Part shown: piece by piece, positions 36,015 through 47,734 of the stretch
Position numbering within the stretch: position 1 is the first letter of the stretch
How the letters are laid out: every line of letters starts with the position of its first letter
From: Atherix ibis
Taxonomy: Eukaryota; Arthropoda; Insecta; Diptera; Athericidae
NCBI GenBank assembly: GCA_958298945.1
Contig: OY282609.1
Span: forward strand, 61,662,220 to 61,726,219
Length of the DNA stretch: 64,000 nucleotides
Reading direction: 5' to 3'
Made by a program: the position numbers and the translations under genes
Notes under the pieces: generated by a model
The model's input: only the letters and a program-made list of their open reading frames with translations
The model's database searches: none
What the model was told of the DNA's origin: nothing

Positions 36015-36912
36015 CGAGATCTGTTCAAAAAGAATCGCGAATTTTGAATTTCCGCGGGTTGCGCAAAAACGATTTTTTATTTTTTATAGCGTAATGTTGG
36101 TACTCATATCTCTCACTTATGACGACAAGGTCGGCCATTTTGAATGTTCAGTTAATTTTTGACAGCTGCTTTGCTTGCACGTGTTTTGGCTCGTCTTCGA
36201 TTTTTGCCCATTTTCGACCAAAAACAGCATTGCATTAACATTTCTAAGGAGCTATTGGACTCTGTCCGTGACGACCCAAATTTACTCCAGAGGGTCATAA
36301 CTGGGACGAATCATAGGTTTATGGTTATGACGTGGAAACCAAAAAAAAGCGCGCGAAGTTCCGTCGAACGTGAAGGTTTTGCTTACAGTTTTCTTCGATT
36401 GCAGGGGCGTGGTGCATCATGATGAGTTCTTGCCACAATGTAGAACGGTCAATAAGAAATATTACTTCTAAGTTATGGGCAAGTTGCGTGAAGCAAACCG
36501 CCAGAAACGCCCACATTTGTGGGAGAACATAAATTGGCTTTTGCACCATGATAACGCTCCTGCTCACTAATAATGTGATCATTGCACCATGATAACGCCA
36601 AACTTTTGGCCAAAAACAACACACTAATAATGCCGCAGCCACCGTATTCCCAATATCTGGCCCCCTGTGACTTTTTCTTGTTCCCGAAACAGATTATTTG
36701 ATCCATTTTTTGGAATGGGCAAAAATCGAAGACGAACCAAAACACGTGCAAGCAAATCAGCTGTCAAAAATTAACTGAACATTCAAAATGGCCGAAATTG
36801 TCAGTATAAGTGAGAGACATGAGTATCAACATAACGCCATAAAAAATCAAAAATCGAATATACGCAACCCGCGGATATTCAAAATTCGTGATACTTTTTT
36901 GAACAGACCTCG
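36015..36912. mobile_element. family R mariner derivative with two inverted 5' ends (copy X)
   Basis: The left end carries the family R 5' terminal repeat and 5' leader (CGAGATCTGTTCAAAAAG to TTTTTGCCCATT, 36015-36212). The right end, read on the minus strand, carries the same 5' leader (36912-36714), not the normal 3' end. The arms are thus about 198 bp inverted repeats. Between them lies a transposase fragment from DQKQH to the FFLFPK motif on the plus strand. TA precedes the left end; the right flank is TT, probably a decayed TA. Confidence 0.9.
36213..36690 (+). pseudogene. family R transposase fragment in copy X
   Basis: It begins directly at FDQKQHCINISKELLDS after the deletion junction CCCATT/TTCGACC and includes SVRDDPNLLQRVITG. 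A one-base loss breaks TGDESW. Then NWLLHHDNAPAH appears, with a local duplication of TGCACCATGATAACGC, and the chain stops at the FFLFPK motif, where the inverted 5' end begins. The HTH region and C-terminus are absent. Confidence 0.85.
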
Positions 36913-36915
36913 TTT

Positions 36916-39900
36916 TTCAAGGCTTTTTAAGAAACTCAAAAGAAATTCAGCACTCTAAATGCGGGTCAAATAAAATGCAACTTTTCTCATATTTTGAGAA
37001 AAACTTTTTCATTAAAAATGTTCAAATGTTATTTTTCTCATTATTCTTGAGAAAATAACTATTCCATATTTTTTATATAGATTTTATAAAATTATTTTAG
37101 TAGAAGATCAATAAACTAAAGTGTGATAATTATTTAAGTAAAGAATATAGCATCCAGAACAAAGAATTCTATTAGTGCGTTATTGAGAATGGTTTAAGAA
37201 AGATTATACACATATCCTTGAATCGATTTTCAAGGATACACTATTTTCTGTTGGCATCATGATCAAAAGGTTCTATTCGAATCCACTAGGGTAAAATTCT
37301 TGTACGGATCATACACAGAATACTTGTGGAATTGTGGAAATACTAAAATAAGCGCAATGCCCACTTAATTAACCACTTAAGAGTAATGTTGTTAATTCTC
37401 TTCAGAATATCTCGAAAGTGTGTGAATTATCAGATCTAATGATGGTGACGGTGATGGCAGACAATGAGGATGAAAAATTGCGATGGAAACTGCCATACAG
37501 CCATCCAACCATGTATCCATAAGGGTAGTTGATGATTGTTCATGTTTTGTGAAGGCTATGTATGTGTATGATACAATGGTTAAATGTTGAGAAAAAACTA
37601 CAATAAAACGCCAAGACGTTGTTGACCAAAAGAAAATGCGGCTCCTTATCTTTCATTGCAGAGTATTTTATTTTCTTAAATTTTCTCCTCATTACATTAT
37701 ATCGTGTATATCGTCATTGAAAATTTCCTGCTATTGGTCGATTTCTTAATTATTAACGTACAAACAGTTGTTGAACATGCAATCTAATCGACTAAATTAC
37801 TTCTAATTGAGAGTTGAAAGTCTACCCAATACATAGAGTATGCCCTTCTCTTCGCCATTTACTTTACGGACTCCCGGCTTCTGTTCCCTGTTCACTGCCC
37901 TATACAATTACAATTTTATATTCGAACAAAATGAAATGGAATAAAAATGACCATTACCAGTAATCAAATGGGTTGGAAATTCAATAATGAACGACCGTAT
38001 TCTAGCCATTTAACAGATAAAATAACCTCGAATTTATAGATTTTTTTGCACTTTACCCAATGAACAGAATCAAAAAAGTATAATACTTGTAAGTATCCCC
38101 TATTGAAAAGATACTTTAGATGATTTCTTAGTAGAATTCGTACGGAAGTTCTTATAGTTTTCTGATATAATTTCGTTTGTTTTTATTTTCTATTTTCTGT
38201 TTAACCCTCTTCAAATTTAAAGTATTTTTAATTGAAAATAAAAATTATACTCAGCAAGTTTATTAAAGGAATTTTCAATTTATAAGGAAGATACTATTTA
38301 CTCGTATTGTTCTAAATAAATTGACGATTGGAAGACTAATTAGTATATTTGAAATTTTTATTTTCAAAACAGTACTTATAGTACAATCGTATGTAGATAT
38401 TACTAACTGGGGTTCTAAGCCCTTATCTAGTCGTTTTTAGTTTCCGATATATTGAAGTTTTTTTTTTTTTTGTAAAAAAAAGTCGGCAAACGTTGTACAA
38501 ATTACTAAATTGAAATAAATAGTTTGTGATGTTAAATTACGATAAAATAGGCATAAATTGATAGGAGCTTAGTTGGGAATTGCATAAAACCATAACGAAT
38601 GATTAACTTTGAAATGAAAATAATTCTTTTGCATCGAATAAGTGCTTTGTTGATAGAGTCTTTAATTGACTGGGGGTCTGTTTTTTTTTTTTACAATATA
38701 TTTGTTGTCTAGTAGAATTTTACTACCATTTACAATTATTACTAACAAAAAAAAGCATAAATAATTTAATAAACGAAAGTCAATTACAGAGAATTATAAC
38801 CGTGACCAAAACGCAACATAAAATACGCGCAATGAAATGAGGGTTCTGTAAATGAGGTTGCAGTAGCAATTTTTCAATAGTCATTGCAGCAGTAATTTCA
38901 GAGTTGATAATTCCACTACGAAAATTCCAATATTACAACGTATTTGTCAAGTGCTAAATTTTTTCTATTACATTACTTTTTGTTACTATCCATCGAAATT
39001 TTTGTTTTCTCCTCCTAGCAAGACTATAAATAATATTTTTGAAGAATAAAAATTGTCAGATACTAAAATTAATAAAAAAAAATCTATAACATTGCGGATT
39101 TTCAATTATTCAGGAAAGATGATAAAACCAATTTGATGGAATTGCATAAAAATTAATAAAAAAATGGTATTTTTTATATTTCGGTATGGCCAAAAATAAA
39201 ATAAAATAAAGGATGAATACTCATCTTTTATTATTGAAGTAAATATTTGGATGAACGGCATATGCTCTGGTGTCGGGAGAGCATTCTTAATAGGATTGCA
39301 TATTGATTGGATAAGTGGTGAAGCAGGAATAATGGCTACACTGGTGGTGGTGGTGAACGTGGCAATAGTGGTAGTTGTGACCTTATTGGTGATATGGCGG
39401 CATTTTCGGTTCTTTTTTTAATTTCATTGAATTGGAAAAAGAGGCACATTTGGCGATGAGTTGAGCACACTAGCAGGCAGACGATCGCCAACTGCCAGAT
39501 GTTGACTTTTGGCAGATTAATCACCAAAAAGAATTGGGCTTTTTAAACTTGCCTACTTTATACTCAAAAAGATATGAAGCCATAAAAATAAAATGTATAA
39601 AATGCCCATAAATTATGTATCGTATGTGTCTGTACTTAGTTTTTTTTATAATATGTAGACGGATTTTTATTTTATTGGCTCTACAAGAAAATATTCCATG
39701 ATATTTTCAAATATTTTTTAACCCTCCTTTTGGATTTTTCTTGTTTTTTTGTTGTTGTTTTCATTTGATTTCAAAGTCAATTTAATGTTAAAGAAATTAT
39801 TTTTATTCAAATTTTTCAATTTTTCGAAATAGAAATGACTATCAATGTTGTTTCAAAAACCAATTTAGATATTTGGCTAATAAAAACAGAAGAAAAAAAC

Positions 39901-40342
39901 ATAAGTCAGACCAGTGAGAGATAAAAAAAAAACTATTTTATTGAAATAGAAATTCAAGCATTTTTGCACACAGAAAAAAACAAATAAATTTCATAATAAA
40001 TTTATTGGAAATGACTCGTCTGGAAAAGTGATGCTTTTATACAGGTTGTTGCGTTCACTATTTGTGTTTGACAGCAATAATGTTGAGAAATAAATTGTTG
40101 AAAGGACATGTTTACAGAAATTACAGCGACGATGTTGCTATTTTGTGTTGCAATATGTCGAAAGGACGAATTGTAAGTTACGAGTATGTTGATACAATTA
40201 TGAGTAGAAAATATTGTTTGTCTGCATGTACAGAAAGGAAACCATTTTGTAGTGCCATGACTATGTGCCAGCTTCCTTAATTAAAATGGTCGACAATTAG
40301 CTAAAAGGTAGAAAAATTAGAAATTGTAAATATTTTGTGGAG
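36916..40342. other. Stretch without recognised genes
   Basis: No supported coding exon. Small frames here (for example at 39336-39527) are low-complexity or proline-rich and unsupported. A T-run is at 38459-38471. Confidence 0.5.
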
Positions 40343-40344
40343 TA

Positions 40345-41178
40345 CGAGGTCTGCTCAAAAAGTATCGCGAATTTTTAATTTCCCCGGGTTACGTATATTC
40401 GATTTTCGATTTTTTGTGCCGTTATGTTGGTACTCATGTCTCTCACTTGTGCCGATAAGTTCGGCTATTTTGAACGTTCAGTTAATTTTTGATAGCTGAT
40501 TTGCTTTACACTTGTCTTCGATTTTTGCCCATTCCAAAAAATGGATTAAAGAATCTTTTTCGGGAACAAGAAAAAGTCACAGGGGGTCAAATCTGGGGAA
40601 TACGGTGGCTGCAACATTATAAGTGTGTTGTTTTTGGCCAAAAATTAGCGCACAAGCAACGATGCGTGAGCAGGGGCGTTATTACGGTGCAAAAGCCAAT
40701 TTTTGTTCTTCCACAAATCCGGGCGTTTTTGGCGGATTGCTTCGCGCAACTTGCGCATAACTTGCAGGTAATATTCCTCATTGACCATTCTACCTCATGA
40801 TACACCACGCCCCTGCAATCGGAGAAAACTGTAAGCAAAATCTTCACATTCGACCGAACTTGGCGCGCTTTTTTCGGTCTTGGCTCGTTCATAACCATAA
40901 ACCCATGATTCGTCACCAGTTATTAGACAGAGTCCAACAGCTCCTCATCAATGTTAATGCGATGCTGTTTTTGGTCGAAAATGGGCAAAAATCAAAGACG
41001 ATCCAAAACACGTGCAAGCAAAGCAGCTGTCAAAAATTAACTGAACATTCAAAATGGCCGTACTTGTCGACATAATTGAGAGACATAAGTATCAACATAA
41101 CGCCACAAGAAAATCGAAAAATGAATAAACGTAACCCGCGGAAATTCAAAATTTGCCATACTTTTTGAACAGACCTCG
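40345..41178. mobile_element. family R mariner derivative with two inverted 5' ends (copy Y)
   Basis: It has the same architecture as copy X but lies in the opposite orientation. The left end (40345 onward) is a 5' leader reaching the start codon region and then jumps to CGGGAACAAGAAAAAGTC, the complement of the FFLFPK codons. The right end, read on the minus strand, is a 5' leader that jumps at CCCATT/TTCGACC to the DQKQH codons. TA flanks both sides (40343-40344, 41179-41180). 834 bp. Confidence 0.91.
40560..40985 (-). pseudogene. family R transposase fragment in copy Y
   Basis: The minus strand reads FDQKQHRINIDEELLDS, then after a small deletion ITGDESWVYGYE, EPRPKKARQVRSNVK, LLTVFSDCRGVVYHE and EEYYLQVMRKLREAI, ending at the FFLFPK motif. 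The second catalytic Asp codon is changed (HDNAPAH became NNAPAH). It has the same start and end points as the fragment in copy X. Confidence 0.85.
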
Positions 41179-41429
41179 TATATTAGATTTTTTAGAAAAT
41201 TCAAAAATTGAGCTTCGATAAGAATTATTATGTTTTAATAGGAATTTTAATCCTTTTTAAAAAATAAATTCTAGTTTGAGTGGTACATATTTAAAATATA
41301 AGAAATTATAAATTGAACGCCATAGAAAGGGATTAAGGATAAAATTGGTTACTGAAGAGACAATTATGAGTAAGGCAATATGAGCAATTCGATTTTTAAG
41401 AATTTTCCTTTTTAAGAATTCTGTAATGG

Positions 41430-42060
41430 TTGTTTGGCAATTGTGTGGACAGAAATATCTTTAACGTCATTGTGTGGACAGAAATATTGTGTGGACAGGA
41501 CGTTAAGGATATTAAGATGTGGTGCAAATTCAGGGTTTTTGTGAGCTCAGGACGGCGGAGAGCCTCTCTCGCTAAACTATCAGCACCCATTATTGCCAAG
41601 GATGCCAACATGACCGGGAACCCAATTCAACTCGACGTTTCTATTTTTAACAGATTGCGACGAATTACATTTAGAACTGGATCATTTGACGATACACTAA
41701 TTGTCGACTGTCAATGTTGTTGACTGAGCGGTTGACCGTTTTTTAACTGGCATCGTTATTGCCCGCAGCACACCATGGAAAAGAGCGCTTTCAGATGGAA
41801 AAATTCCATTTTTTAGTTCACTATGCATACTGTTAACGAGCTGGATGATAGCAAAAAATCTTATATTATTATCAACAATTGTATCCGTGAACATTAGAAC
41901 TGAACTACCGAGTCCATTTAGCAGTTCTCGGAAAAGTATCTTATAACTAGATGGATTGGTGTTTGCTTTACTGTACCTGTTAATTGTCATTGACATCCTC
42001 AAGTCCGTTCTTTGACAAAAGATCTCCAATCCAGATCTCTTTCCAACCCAGAAAACATTA
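41430..42060 (-). pseudogene. RNase H-bearing non-LTR retrotransposon fragment, copy 1
   Basis: The minus strand reads INRYSKANTNPSSYKILFRE, then VLMFTDTIVDNNIRFFAII (the FTDGS motif that opens RNase H, altered), a degraded middle, and WVPGHVGILGN followed after a shift by ADSLAREALRRPEL. The order matches the RNase H module of I-type LINEs; the exact clade is not assigned. Locally repeated TGTGTGGACAG motifs occur at its 3' side (41448-41510). Confidence 0.78.
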
Positions 42061-42084
42061 GGGAAATGGAGTAGTACAAAAAAT

Positions 42085-42230
42085 TGTTGACTTATTCTAT
42101 GTTAAATGCTTTATTTATTTATTTATTTATTTGATTGTTTATTTGTAGTAGGTTCCCCATAAACATAGGTGAGGTGTCACTGCCTCAGCACCATGACCTT
42201 GAAAAGCCATATACCAAGGAATGCTTTATT
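42085..42230 (-). mobile_element. 3' end of a non-LTR retrotransposon with (TAAA)n tail
   Basis: On the minus strand GTGCTGAGGCAGTGACACC, then CCTATGTTTATGG and CCTACTACAAATAAAC, followed by repeated TAAA (42111-42135). A similar sequence with GTGCTGCTGAAGCAGTGATC lies at 56290-56400, just 3' of an RNase H fragment. This supports its reading as the element's 3' untranslated region. Confidence 0.65.
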
Positions 42231-45200
42231 TATTTTTACTTAACTTGTACACAAATTAACACAAAATTCCGGAGCAACAAGAAAAATGGTTTCCACACTA
42301 TCCTAAAAGCTATACCAATTTTCAATTTTATTTTCCACCAAAGCTTCTGGGATTCGGTAGCCTTGTTGGAATTTCAATCATCAGTATTTTATGAAAACAT
42401 CACCACTTGGGTGTTAATAATTATTTACATTTTTTCATTTGGGGGACATAAAATGAGCGTCCCCGAAGAATATGATTGAAAAAAAAAATTACATTTGGGC
42501 GTCTCGTGTGTAACGACAGATATTTTTATCGTCTGTCGGGTAATCCTTTCATTTAAAAATACGAATATGTGTATCTGAATTAGTTTTTAAATTGTATAGT
42601 TAGTTTTTCTTTTAACTATTGGCAATTTTTTTTCACTTTCTTTACAATATAAAATAAATCATTAATTTCATCTTTAATTTCCATAAATTCTTTAAGTAAA
42701 TTTAATCTTATTTAAAGTAAACCAATTTTAAAATGAATCAATTTCCATTTATTCTCTTTATTTTAATTGCATTAAGTGCATGCAATTTAAAGCTTAATCG
42801 TGCAAATACAAATTAAATATTTAATTTAGTCGCATTTTAATTGTAAAAGAATAAAATCAAATTGAACAAAAAATGAATTACTTTCAAAATAAAGTACATT
42901 CTCGTTAATAATTGTACAAAAATTCTTTTTAAAGAATATTTTATTTATGTTATCTTCTGTATAAATGCTTCTTATAGATTGTGTATTTTTTGTGTGGGTA
43001 GTTGGTTTTCTGATGATTTATTTTGACATAAAATCCAATTGTACACTAGTCAACACAGTACATGGAATTACAATATTGCCAGGAAGAAATCAACAAAAAA
43101 CTGTAAAACTAGAAGAGGACTATAAGAATTCTTAGTGAAATGATGATGGCAGAAGGCATTTGTACGACTTCAGATTACACTTAATTTTATTGTCGACATG
43201 ACTTACCTACTTTGTTGACTTTCAGGACTGACAACGTAACGAAAACAATTTATTCTTTACGGGGTCAGAAGAATGTGCAGCACAAGATATGGCACGAACT
43301 TTAGTATACACGATTGCGTACTTGAACGTTTTTGGATTGGATTTAAAATTAGCTCTGATTTATGTGAGTTATCCAAAACGAAGCATACGTGCTGGAAAAT
43401 TGATAAGTCGATCTGGAAATCTATGTTGTTTTCGAAGTTGTATGGTATTCCAGTCCACAAATGATGTTCATTTATGATGTATGATATATGATGAATCATG
43501 TTTTTGCAAATGGGGTGTGGCCTGTTTAGCTTTTGGGTATTTTTTCTCTCATAAAGATAAAAAAATTGAACAAAATGGCAAAATTTGAAAATATACTAAG
43601 ATGATGATAGGGGGGGGGGGGAAATGATTAACAATTAAAAACTAGGCGGTGAATAAATCGCACAACAAAATATGTATACGAGAATAAATTGACAAACAAG
43701 CGAAGAACATCATACCATGTTTAAGCACGTTGTGGTTGCTGTAAAAGTTAACTGGAATAGGCTTGACCATTACGGCACACCTTGGTTTTGATCGTTTAAA
43801 GCAAGTATAAAACGGAATTTAGAGGGTAAAGTGAAGGTGCTCGATTGTAGTTGGAAAATTCTATACAACAAATGTATTCGTACGTGCATAGATGTTCTAG
43901 CCAATTGTCTTAAAACGCACGGAATACTTTTAGGTAAATGGTGCATACTACACACTGGCATGAGATAGGGTGGACCATCCCCTTCGAGGCGCATCTCTGA
44001 ACATGTCCCAATATATCTTATATTGTGTTATATTGTAGGTAGCTACCGTTTATTACTGAAAAACGTTTTCAACACACATAAAGGTAACTATGGACATCAC
44101 CCGCACCCTCAATCAGAATGCTGACAGTAAATTTTCCGAGGGAGTTAAATAGAATTGATGCTTTGTAAATTACAATACGACACGGGTGTGCGTTTAAATG
44201 GATGGTCAACTGGTCAATGGCTAGACTGAAGGAGTGAAAACTGCAAACACTACAAGAGGGGACATTAAAAATTTTATTATGATAATTGAGTACATTTTGC
44301 CCTTTGATTCTAGGTTATGTAGGTTTATTTTACGCAGTAGGTTCAGTACGATTCGATTCGATTCAATTCAATTCAATTCAATTCTATTCAATTCGATTTG
44401 ATTCAGTTAGAAATGAATCCATTCATTTCGGTGCTAGACAATTCGTTTTGACTTCTGGTTACTTAAATTTAGCTTTCGATTTGGTTCTATTTGCTATACT
44501 AAGTCATGGTATAACATTAAACTAGAATGCATTAGATTATATTTGCAAGTTATTGAGGAAGAGACGGAGTTTATTTCATGTTATACAAAATATACAACAG
44601 ACTGATTCATATTCTAGTCACAACCCCTACGAGCACAATAATGACTAATTGCAGAAAACAATTATTGTCTCTTTATCGATTTGACTGATGATACGAACAG
44701 ACCTAAAATATGAAGACTACTGCAGTCTCTAGGTAGATTTTAGATGGTAAATGAAAATGATTTGGATATCGACAGAACTATGGACAGTAGTAGTTTATGT
44801 TGAAATTACCAAAGCAACTGCCCAATCGAACAGATGTTCGTAACTTGAGATTCGGTAATCGGAGGAGTTCGAACGTGATGTGGTCTTTCTCTTGTATTAA
44901 GGAGCACCAACAACGGACAGAAGACTATACTGGATAGAATAACAAGCTAGGGTTTTATTACAAAACAATCCCCTTAAATACGTACCATGCTTGAACAGAT
45001 ATATATATGTATGTATATACTTATTTACATACATACGTGTAAGTATGGAGGATGATTTTTAGGCACGGAAGCAATTTAACTGCACTGAACTCTGAATCGA
45101 TTTATACCTGCATATCTCGTGCTGGTCATGCGGCAGACGTCAGTCGAAAACGAATATTCGGCCAAATGTCTATCGAGGGAAAAATGTCTGTAGGCTAAAA

Positions 45201-45819
45201 GGCTGACAGAAAAACAGGCAAGCCAACATTCATCAGCAGATGAGCAGTAAATAATCATTCAACAAAAGAAAAGTTACGAAAATGGAATCGGAAGGTCTGC
45301 ATGGGGAAGGACTAATAAAAGAACACACCTAAAGACCTTAATGGAACTTGCATGCGGACTGTATCGAGATAGATTACTTACGAACCATAAGGATAAGGCA
45401 CGCAACATTACAGTGTGCATCAACCTTGAAATTGTTATCTGATCGGAAAGTGGTTGATTCAATTTGGAGACAATTTCACGGTCACAACAACAGCTGTCTA
45501 AACAACAATATCAAGAAACCTAAGCCATGATAATGGTTTCCACGTGATCATCTTTATGCTGCTCTGCACTAATGTTGCTGCTGTTATATTTGGCTTTTGG
45601 CTTTGGCATTTGCCCTTTGCTGGTGCTGCTCGTATTGTTGCTGAGCTCATAAATAACACCTCAAATCTTATTATTTTCGACTGATAGTATAAAATTTTAG
45701 AGATTTTTATTCAAGAACACGTTAAAGAATAACTGAAAGTAGGGTTGTCTTTGCTTTATTCTTTTTTGCTGCAGGTAGAACTACTGGCATCAAGTTTTCC
45801 GCTTTCGCATGAGTAAATA
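42231..45819. other. Long stretch without supported genes; simple repeats
   Basis: The 43200-45700 part is less AT-rich than average, but no frame has recognised motifs or convincing splice sites. Simple repeats: 12 G at 43610-43621 and an ATTCN pentanucleotide repeat at 44350-44406. Confidence 0.5.
44350..44406. repeat. (ATTCA/ATTCG)n pentanucleotide microsatellite
   Basis: About eleven pentamers ATTCG, ATTCA and ATTCT in series with a clean five-base period. A shorter ATTCT array is at 51381-51400. Confidence 0.9.
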
Positions 45820-45821
45820 TA

Positions 45822-47108
45822 CCAGATGTATAAGCTTAAATCGGCTGTTTATTAGTCAAAAAAAACTTATGTTTTTTACATAGAGAGCAAAAACAAATTT
45901 ATTAAAAGTAATTACCCTCGCTAGAAACACATTTTTCCCATCTCTCGGGCAATTTGTGGATACCACGCCAAAAAAATTCCTTCTCTTTCGAGGCAAATCA
46001 CTCATCAAGCCATTTTCGGATGTCTTTGTAAGAATCGAAGTGCTGCTCAGAGAGCGCGTGGCCCATCGACGAAAACAGGTGGTAGTCGGAAGGGGCCAGG
46101 TGTGGTGAATAAGCGGGGTGAGGTAGCACCTCCCAGTTGAGTGTGTCCAAGTAGTTTCGGACCATTTTTGACATGTGCGATGGTGCGTTCTCGTGGAGGA
46201 AAATCAGCTTGTCATGTCTTTGTTGATAATCCGTACTTTTTTCACAGAGAGTACCGTGTAATTGGATCAGTTGTTGGTGGTAGCGGTAGGCATTGACAGT
46301 TTCACCAGGTTTCAACATCTCATAGTAGACGGTATCCTGCTGATCCCACCAAACGCACAGCATCGTCTTCCATCCGAAGCGATTTGGTCTTGGGGAAGAT
46401 GTTGATAATTAGCCGGGATCAACCCACGATTTCTTGCGTTTAGGATTCTCGAAATATATCCACTTTTCATCGCCTGTTGCAATCTTATGCAGGAACAACT
46501 TTGTTTTTTGACTGGCGAGTAAAATTTCGCATGTGTTTTGGCGTCGCTCCATCTGCCTATTGTTCCATTCATGCGGCACCCATTTTCCGATCCTTTCTAT
46601 CTTCCCTATGGCACGCAGACGCATGGAAATGGCTGGTTGAGTAACACCCAATTGCTCCGCGAGCATTTTTTGCGATTGGGTATCGTCTACGTCCAAAAGA
46701 GCCTGTAATTGATGGTCCTCAACCTTTCTAGGCCGATTTTCACGCTTCTTATCCCACAAGTCAAAATTGTCGTCTATGAACCGACGCAACCAATCCCGGC
46801 ACGTTGTTTCCGATAAAGCACTGTCACTATAGGCCTTCATTAGCATTCGATGCGATTCGGCAGCCAATTTCTTCAAATTGAAAGAGAAAAGAAAAGCTTC
46901 CCGCATATGTTCTTTTTCTGGCACAAAACTGGACATGTTTACCAAAGGAAAATAATATGTTTTTGTACGAAATTGCTGACAATGTGTACTGATTAATATT
47001 GACAGATATCAAACTCATAAAGAAAAAGGTATGGCGTGCCCATGGTAGCTTAATATCCGCACTCACGCCATCTATGACCAAACACCGGATTTAAGCTTAT
47101 ACATCTGG
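45822..47108 (-). mobile_element. Mos1-like mariner, copy 3 (full length)
   Basis: 1287 bp, flanked by TA at 45820-45821 and 47109-47110, with terminal repeats CCAGATGTATAAGCTTAAAT and complement. The transposase frame has no net insertion or deletion. It is the best preserved mauritiana-type copy here. Confidence 0.94.
45902..46936 (-). pseudogene. Mos1-like transposase, full-length frame with two nonsense codons and D249E
   Basis: From ATG at 46936 to TAA at 45902-45904 is exactly 345 codons including the stop, against 345 residues in Mos1 as I recall it. The frame is interrupted only by TAA at codon 176 (46409-46411, expected CAA, Gln) and TGA at codon 313 (45998-46000, expected TGG, Trp). 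Motifs: TGDEKWIYF (first Asp), FLHENAPSH, where the second catalytic Asp (position 249) is Glu, and APSDYHLF (third Asp, 284). The encoded enzyme would be inactive even without the stops, unless Glu were tolerated. Confidence 0.92.
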
Positions 47109-47248
47109 TATACAATATTTATTAATCATTTTATGAAATTGCACATCCTGTCTAATTTACTACATACAGTATTTTAGTTGAAATGATGCACCTGCTGATT
47201 AAGTAATGCATTTTCATTATTTAAGTTGAATTAGCTATACAGTTAATA

Positions 47249-47734
47249 GGTGTAACAGAAAAGTAATGAGACTGTTTTTGTTGTTTTTTTTTGTTGCTAA
47301 AACTTTTTTATTTTTATAATATCAATATTATCTTTTTCAAAGTAGTTTTCTTGGACAGCTATATATCGGCGGAGGCGTTGCTTACACTCTTCGTAGTAGC
47401 CTTATTTTGATCCCATGGCTTTTTTCGACAAAAACTTGTTGATTTCCAAAAATGCTTTATGCCGCCGAAAGACGTCTGTTCTTGATAAGTAATCTTCCCT
47501 ATAGGCTGGTTGCAAATTTTCATAAGTCAAAATAGCGGATTCACCAAGTTTAACACAATATTTGATGGTACATCGTTACTCCATATTTCGCTGTTCCATT
47601 TTTCAAAAAGCACTACAAAAACACAACTGCACGTATAAAGAGGAACTAACGAACAAGCTAAGTGGAAAGGAAGTCCGCAGTGTTGTACAAGAATGTTCGC
47701 ATAGGTACCAGCCTCATTACTTTTCTGCTACAAC
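47249..47734 (-). mobile_element. short internally deleted mariner-like element
   Basis: The ends match as inverted repeats of about 26 bases (G-TGTA-CAGAAAAGTAATGAG-CTG). TA precedes the left end; TT follows the right. On the minus strand, 47590-47330, it keeps a transposase N-terminus (IKYCVKLGESAILTYENLQ, YLSRTDVFRRHKAFLE) fused to a C-terminus (RRYIAVQENYFEKDN). The entire catalytic domain is deleted. Confidence 0.82.

Noticed and set aside
43257..43499. Overlapping frames of 60-80 codons on both strands
   Set aside because: No recognised motif, no splice sites of suitable phase, and open on three frames, so not distinguishable from chance in a less AT-rich stretch.
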